Assembly: GCF_963678975.1 (NCBI RefSeq)
Contig: NC_089272.1
Coordinates: 63,376,574-63,440,573 of the forward strand
DNA: 64,000 nucleotides
Reading direction: 5' to 3'
From: Dysidea avara
Taxonomy: Eukaryota > Porifera > Demospongiae > Dictyoceratida > Dysideidae
The translations under genes were made by a program, and so were the position numbers. Below are positions 58,467 to 64,000 of the stretch, in pieces (the stretch's first letter is position 1; the number at the start of each line of letters is the position of its first letter). Under the pieces are notes generated by a model, which saw only the letters and a program-made list of their open reading frames with translations, ran no database searches and had not been told where the DNA came from.

Positions 58467-58511
58467 CCTGTTATATGATTCTGGAGTGTCGTGATAATCA
58501 ATCATCATTGT

Positions 58512-59606
58512 ATGGAAACGACTTATGAGACACTGCAAGAAAAGGCGCTCAAAACATGCCACATAGCGCTAAGAAAGCAGCTAAACGTGACGGAATTATA
58601 CCCTTGTTTGAACGCTAAACACCTTTTGACAAAAGAAGACGAGTATTTTCTGTGCAACGAGAACAACTCGATAAACAAGAAAATCGACTACATTATTGAC
58701 ATTCTACCGCGCAAGAAGCGCGGGTGGTGGGACGAGTTGATCTGTTGTTTGGGAGAAAGCACAGCAGGGACGGCGCATGAGTACTTGGCGAGTAAGCTGG
58801 CCAACCAACTGAAACGAGACGTCCACGAATGGCAGGATACGCACCGTACTGAATTGACCTATAGCCCCTCCCGCCAAAACGTTTGTGCAGCGTCGGCAGC
58901 AAGTATTGCTCGTGCAGTTCCCAGTGGAATTGCACTAGACATGCACAGCTTAGTGCCTGATGTAGTTGAGCCAGAGAATGAAACTGCAGCAAAAAGGTTG
59001 AAGCTTTTCACCCAGACCAGCGTAGACACCGCAACTGACTCTCACGAAACTTTGATGGATAATCAGATTGGTCTAATGGAAGCAACAGAGTTGGTGAAGA
59101 AAACCACTGACTCTTTCAGTACAGCAATATTACATTTGCTGCAATTGTACGTTGACAATTTCAGGACAAAGAAAAGAAACAATTATTCACAACTAACAAC
59201 AGTAGAAAGGACCCTCACAAAAATCATTGAAGACATCACAGAGTGTACTGAAGACATCGACATGATCAAAGAAAAGGAATTATGGTCGCATTGTTTGAAC
59301 AAGCTAGAGAAACATCACGAAGACGTTAAACAAGTACTCTATTCCAAGGATGCAGGAAGGATGGCTGCATCTCAAGCAGCTTGCAGTCTTACTGGTATAG
59401 GAGCTCAGAATGCCAAGAACTGGATATCTGCAAGAAAAGATATTGTAACTATGGGATATAAATATTTGAATGAGCTTACTAAAATGCACATCAGAGACAA
59501 TGTAGTCGATGACACTATTTATCACGCAGTAGATACTCGTGTCAAAGTTGGTGATGAATGTCTTAAGGCTTGGATTGACTGGGTAGAGCAACGAACAAAG
59601 CTGTAA
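58512..59606 (+). CDS. CARD protein, intronless
   Basis: 364 residues from the ATG at 58512. Residues ~8-95 form a CARD: EKALKTCHIALRKQLNV, LNAKHLLTKEDEYFL, KKIDYIIDILPRKKRGWW, TAHEYLASKLANQL. After a low-complexity linker (~110-190) comes a helical region with TTVERTLTKIIEDITEC and NAKNWISARKDIVTMGYKY that is not recognised. The gene starts 551 bp after the stop of the other CARD gene on the same strand, suggesting a local pair, although the CARD sequences are clearly different. It lacks introns, unlike its neighbour, so it may be a retrocopy or an ancestrally intronless gene. Death-fold signalling is inferred from the CARD only. Confidence 0.78.
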   Translation: METTYETLQEKALKTCHIALRKQLNVTELYPCLNAKHLLTKEDEYFLCNENNSINKKIDYIIDILPRKKRGWWDELICCLGESTAGTAHEYLASKLANQLKRDVHEWQDTHRTELTYSPSRQNVCAASAASIARAVPSGIALDMHSLVPDVVEPENETAAKRLKLFTQTSVDTATDSHETLMDNQIGLMEATELVKKTTDSFSTAILHLLQLYVDNFRTKKRNNYSQLTTVERTLTKIIEDITECTEDIDMIKEKELWSHCLNKLEKHHEDVKQVLYSKDAGRMAASQAACSLTGIGAQNAKNWISARKDIVTMGYKYLNELTKMHIRDNVVDDTIYHAVDTRVKVGDECLKAWIDWVEQRTKL

Positions 59607-59960
59607 GAAATATACAAACATTTTTTTAACGAGTGTGTGATTTGTACACTGGGGCAGAGGTTACTGCAAGTCTATAGAAATGTGCACATAATAGCTATAC
59701 TCCAAATAATTGCTGTACACAATGTTCTAGTATATAAGTTTAAGAGAAAATGTAATTACAACTGAAACATTGTCATGTGTATAATATGCTACAGCTGTAT
59801 AATTATATTGTCTATGTGAACTTTGTGCAACCAGTAACCTTCCCAGCAACTGATTGACTGATCTATTAGAGTATCTCGACTTTTCAGTTAGAATTTCCCA
59901 ATAAAATTTGGGCACATGTGTGTAGGCCGCTAGTGCTGTGAAACCTTACTGGGTAAACTG

Positions 59961-59966
59961 AATAAA
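59961..59966 (+). terminator. AATAAA signal after the intronless CARD gene
   Basis: About 355 bp past the stop codon; another AATAAA is at 59900. Confidence 0.45.
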
Positions 59967-60569
59967 CAGCCAGTTTTTCCAGTTGTCAGTTATTTTTTGC
60001 ATAACCGATCTCTAATATATTCACTGAAAATGCATACTATTCTTGTACTATAACATTGATATCACACTTGTAGTAGGATTCTGATATAAGTATAATCACT
60101 TGTTGCCTATTACTTTGACCACTATAAAGACAATCTGACAAACTACACTACAAATTTTAAGGGTATATAGCTTACAAGTTGAGTGCAGCATGAAAATTGC
60201 AGAAAATGTCATTCAATTCAGTTAACTAGATAACCGACAGTTAAATTTTGCTCAGTTACCAGTTATGATATTCTGTCCAGTTTCATAGCTCTATAGGCAG
60301 CATAGCCATGCCTGGAGAAGAAATGGGGACATGCAAATAGCACAAGTATGTATATACACAAATCCACTTAAAAGGTCAAAGAACTGAAAAATTGCCGGAT
60401 CACCTATAAAATATGCTGTTCTTTGAGTATCCAATAATGTTCAAACAACAATAAATTACTCTATTATAGCAAACAGAGAAAACAAATAAAATATTGATCC
60501 AATACCTATACTGTACTGTCATAGCTCAATTGTTACCAAAACTATAACAACATACAGCAGACTAATTCG
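59967..60569. other. Intergenic, nothing recognised
   Basis: AT-rich sequence without supported exons or repeats. Confidence 0.5.
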
Positions 60570-60645
60570 GTTGCCATGGTGACATGACAGGAAGTCATGA
60601 TGTCTTGCCATCACTTATTGTGTCCATAAAAGTTGCCATGGTAAC
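60570..60645. promoter_or_regulatory. Two X-box-like palindromes (RFX-type sites)
   Basis: GTTGCCATGGTGAC (60570-60583) and GTTGCCATGGTAAC (60632-60645) both fit the RFX X-box pattern GTNRCC-N(0-3)-RGYAAC, the second perfectly and the first with one change. They lie 28-100 bp upstream of a possible first exon at 60673. Confidence 0.5.
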
Positions 60646-60672
60646 ATCTTTAACCGACAGTCCTCCACAGTC

Positions 60673-60951
60673 ATGTGTGCTGAGTGTCACCTCAACCTGG
60701 AAATGGTGAGAATAGCACGATAACAGATTTGTGATGTATTGCATAACAAATTCCCACCAAAACTATTATGACTCTAATAAAATAAGCAACCCATTTTGGT
60801 ACATCAATGGTCACCCAATGGAAGTTACTTGATACCACAAAATTTTATGGCCACCTTACAGTACGGGGACAGGGAGGTATTGGACGAGGTAGTGCTTTGC
60901 TACAACAACATTAATAAACCCAAAGTTGAGGCATGTCTGTGTATGGTTTAG
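60673..60951 (+). CDS. Possible small two-exon gene behind the X-boxes
   Basis: The ATG at 60673 gives MCAECHLNLEM up to a GTGAGA donor (60705). An acceptor CACCTTACAG at 60852-60861 then opens YGDREVLDEVVLCYNNINKP and ends at TAG 60949-60951, in phase. The total is 40 residues. It may instead be the 3' end of a longer gene, since the first piece is also preceded by an acceptor-like TCCTCCACAG. The family is not recognised. Confidence 0.3.
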
Positions 60952-61325
60952 TTTCATTCAGTGGTCCGATTCTACATTGCCACAATATGTTTACAACTCT
61001 CTCCACCTTTATTATCTTCTGGTCCACGTATAAAAAATACTAAGAATGTTCCATTAGCTAGCTTTCTATGCAGCATATTCTCTCAAGTGCACACACTAAT
61101 ATGACCATGTTGTTAATTATGATACTCACATTTCATCATTGTGGATATCGTTCATATGTAATATGAAGCCTGCCATACCTTAGAGATTGTCCCTTTGTTA
61201 GGTTTCTACATACTACAAGAGTTTAACATGTTTTATTCCATACCTCAGTAGCAAACATGTACAACAGCATCACATAATCTTTCACCCACAAAAAAAGATA
61301 TTTCACTACAACTTTGATACATGAC
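60952..61325. other. Intergenic, nothing recognised
   Basis: No exons, repeats or motifs stand out up to the target duplication TACATGAC at 61318-61325. Confidence 0.5.
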
Positions 61326-61362
61326 TAGGGCCCTGCAATATACCTATTTTTCGTCATGCCAA

Positions 61363-62170
61363 GGTATTAATCTATATTAAGTCATACCGAGGTATTAATC
61401 TATATTAAGTCATACCGAGGTATTAATCTATATTAAGTCATACCGAGGTATTAATCTATATTAAGTCATACCGAGGTATTAATCTATATTCAGTCATACC
61501 GAGGTATTAATCTATATTAAGTCATACCGAGGTATTAATCTATATTAACTCATACCGAGGTATTAATCTATATTAAGTCATACCGAGGTATTAATCTATA
61601 TTAAGTCATACCGAGGTATTAATCTATATTCAGTCATACCGAGGTATTAATCTATATTAACTCATACCGAGGTATTAATCTATATTAAGTCATACCGAGG
61701 TATTAATCTATATTAAGTCATACCGAGGTATTAATCTATATTAAGTCATACCGAGGTATTAATCTATATTAAGTCATACCGAGGTATTAATCTATATTAA
61801 GTCATACCGAGGTATTAATCTATATTAACTCATACCGAGGTATTAATCTATATTCAGTCATACCGAGGTATTAATCTATATTAAGTCATACCGAGGTATT
61901 AATCTATATTAAGTCATACCGAGGTATTAATCTATATTAACTCATACCGAGGTATTAATCTATATTAAGTCATACCGAGGTATTAATCTATATTAACTCA
62001 TACCGAGGTATTAATCTATATTTAGTCATGCCGAGGTATTAATCTATATTTAGTCATGCCGAGGTATTAATCTATATTTAGTCATGCCGAGGTATTAATC
62101 TATATTTAGTCATGCCGAGGTATTAATCTATATTTAGTCATGCCGAGGTATTAATCTATATTTAGTCATA
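61363..62170. repeat. 28-bp minisatellite, 29 copies
   Basis: The unit GGTATTAATCTATATTAAGT plus CATACCGA repeats with an exact 28-bp period from 61363 to the last start at 62147. Most units carry AAGTCATACC, ACTCATACC or CAGTCATACC; the last six are all of the TTAGTCATGCC type. Confidence 0.97.
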
Positions 62171-62242
62171 CCATACCAAGGTCCAATACCAAACCGTGAG
62201 ACCAAAATATCGAAAATATCCATTATATCGTAGTAGTTAATG

Positions 62243-62793
62243 TAGGGCTGGGATGAAGCTTCGAAAATTTTCAGGGTTCAAAGGTTAAAATTAAGTATCC
62301 TTCGAAGCTTCGTAATGCACTCATAGTCTACTACGAAAGAATTACAAATAAACGTCATTATCTTTATTGCAGCTGCTTATTCATCTTGCGTGATCAATGT
62401 TCGTTTCTTTGCGATCGATCTTTGTGTGCCACACCCACTTTTAAACCATCACAATTTAGCTTGCCACCATAGTTGTAGCGTTAAACACCTAATAAAGTGA
62501 TATATAATACATGGAAACGTCCTTTTAGCCATTACTTGGTGTTTACCTATGCATGACTGCAGTATGGCAAACACGCCCATTTGCAATCAATCAATCGTGT
62601 CATTCAGTACCGCTGCTATGCATTTTCCAAATGCTCACAAACTTATTAAATAGGATTAGAAAGATAACACTTAAGAAGGATGTGCATAAATACAAAAAAA
62701 CTTGTAACTTGAAAGCTAACACCGCAACTTTGAATGTTCAGACATTCATTAGCAAATTTTTAAAGGTAAATTTCAATATTCATCCCAGCCCTA
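62243..62793. mobile_element. MITE, TAGGGCTGGGATGAA ends, nested
   Basis: TAGGGCTGGGATGAA and its exact complement TTCATCCCAGCCCTA form 15-bp terminal repeats. GAAGCTTCGAA-type palindromes follow inside the left end. The flanks match poorly (AGTTAATG/AGTTTGTA), so its target duplication has decayed. Confidence 0.65.
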
Positions 62794-63008
62794 AGTTTGT
62801 AGTAAAATACGTACAATGAACTGGAAGGTAGTGTCATCAAAATAAACTGCGTACAGTTACAAAATGGGTAACTGAGTACAAATGTTTTGGCCTTGCCACT
62901 TGCAAAATACCTTTTGTGATCAATATATTTGTACAGTATCCATTCAAAGTATTATAAAAATATTCTGAATAAAGGTTTTAGGCAATACCATAGAGCCCTA
63001 TACATGAC

Positions 63009-64000
63009 ACATGCCAATCTTCAACACAAGAGGTGGGTGTAGGGTAGTAGCAATAGTACACAACTGACTACCATAAAACATACCAATATGAACATAGCAA
63101 CACTGACAACAAAGAAAGTTTTATTGCATGACAGGAAATGCTTTGTTGTAAGTGTTGCTATGTTGCATTGTTGTAAGTGTTGTTAACAGCTTTCTTTCAA
63201 AGTTGATGTATCAGTATGATCGACTCTAGGTGTGATTGTCAGCCATTATGTGGACCTTATCTGTGTTGACAAAACGTGATGTCATTATTGACAAAAAATG
63301 GTGTGATAGCATGGAGACTTCATCACGCAACAGCAAAAATGAACATTGTTGCTGCATTCACAACATGGAACTATTGGATAATGAAGACAAACACATGTCT
63401 AAGTTTACAGGCCATGAAATACCTAATTTCTGCTATGGATATAAATTCGCATGCATTTGTATGTATGCCTCAGCTGGAGTAAACATTATCATATAGTAAA
63501 GCACCACCTCTCCCAACACCCTTCTGTCCAAAGTCCCCACATTTTTGTGTTATGACATCGATATAGATACGGTCCATACTCAAGAAACTGACAGGGGTGA
63601 CTTTCATAAGTTATCAGAGTGGTCATAATGGTTTTATTTTGTGAACTACAAGTGGCCTCAACAGGTCTCAATGATAAACAGGTGTGAGTGTTATTGCATT
63701 GCATTGCAAAGCTGTTCAACTTGATGACCTTTTTACTAAATCAATACTACATCACTGCTTAATGTAGTTAGCAGGCTTCTGTAATTAGCAGGCTTCTATT
63801 AGTGTTGACTAAAAGAGTGGTTAGTGGAAAGGAAGCTGTTAACTTATCAACCCACACAATTAGATTTAATGTTGATTTTATTTCCACTTTCTAACACTAT
63901 ACATCACACATAATGCGGAACTTGTCAACTCTGAGGTACTATTCATAAATGGAACAGTATAGGACACTAGATAGACTGAAATAGCTGAGTACAGTTGTTA
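63009..64000. other. Intergenic, nothing recognised
   Basis: A short direct repeat (GCTTTGTTGTAAGTGTTG, then TTGTTGTAAGTGTTG) near 63141-63182 is the only structure noted. Open frames lack protein signatures. Confidence 0.45.

Larger units (their letters stand above)
61326..63000. mobile_element. hAT-type element containing a 28-bp minisatellite
   Basis: The ends are TAGGGCCCTGCAATA and GAGCCCTA. A perfect 8-bp target duplication, TACATGAC, lies at 61318-61325 and 63001-63008. Terminal repeats are short and imperfect. It has no transposase. Inside lie 29 copies of a 28-bp repeat and a further MITE at 62243-62793. Confidence 0.82.

Noticed and set aside
61363-62170. CRISPR-like array
   Set aside because: Exact 28-bp head-to-tail period with no spacers; it is a minisatellite inside a transposon.

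Overview
The window is nuclear DNA of an animal, most likely a sponge or another early-branching marine invertebrate. It is AT-rich, its genes are split by short GT-AG introns, and it is crowded with small inverted-repeat transposons. It carries death-fold/TIR immune-type genes and a secreted fibrinogen-like family typical of sponges and cnidarians. There are no bacterial operons, tRNAs, rRNAs or CRISPR arrays. The species cannot be named from sequence alone.

Layout: 0.1-1.3 kb is a dead hAT transposon. 2.1-4.8 kb holds several foldback MITEs, two of them nested. 5.1-9.05 kb (minus) is a gene whose exons encode a Death domain, then a CARD, a short linker and a TIR domain. 9.1-11.2 kb is a nest of transposons, followed by a possible transmembrane exon at 11.4 kb. 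12.5-14.8 kb (minus) is a divergent N-myristoyltransferase homologue with a long N-terminal extension. It is head to head, 132 bp apart, with a complete 17-exon glycerol kinase gene (14.9-27.9 kb, plus). The 5.3-kb third intron of glycerol kinase holds an antisense gene broken by an 8-bp duplication, and a hAT-type element that contains a Mutator-like foldback element.

29.6-35.6 kb is a ~6-kb hAT-type non-autonomous element (8-bp target duplication, 7/8 identical). It carries ~95 copies of a 27-bp minisatellite and fragments of what look like host exons. 36.3-37.3 kb has two retrotransposon 3' fragments and 37.6-40.7 kb an inverted-repeat element rich in GGTCCGGCCGGACC-type palindromes. 41.0-42.0 kb (minus) is an intronless secreted fibrinogen-like protein with a TATA box. 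42.4-44.9 kb is an apparently intact autonomous hAT transposon with a perfect 8-bp target duplication.

52.1-59.6 kb (plus) has two neighbouring CARD genes, one of three exons and one intronless. Between and around them are tandem repeats and MITEs, including one TA-flanked MITE caught inside a 75-bp tandem repeat. 60.5-61.0 kb has two X-box-like palindromes in front of a possible tiny two-exon gene. 61.3-63.0 kb is a second hAT-type element with its own 28-bp minisatellite.

Functionally the host genes fall into metabolism (glycerol kinase), protein lipidation (the NMT homologue) and death-fold/TIR signalling (three proteins). The three death-fold proteins are plausible parts of innate-immune signalling, but nothing in the sequence shows that they act together.
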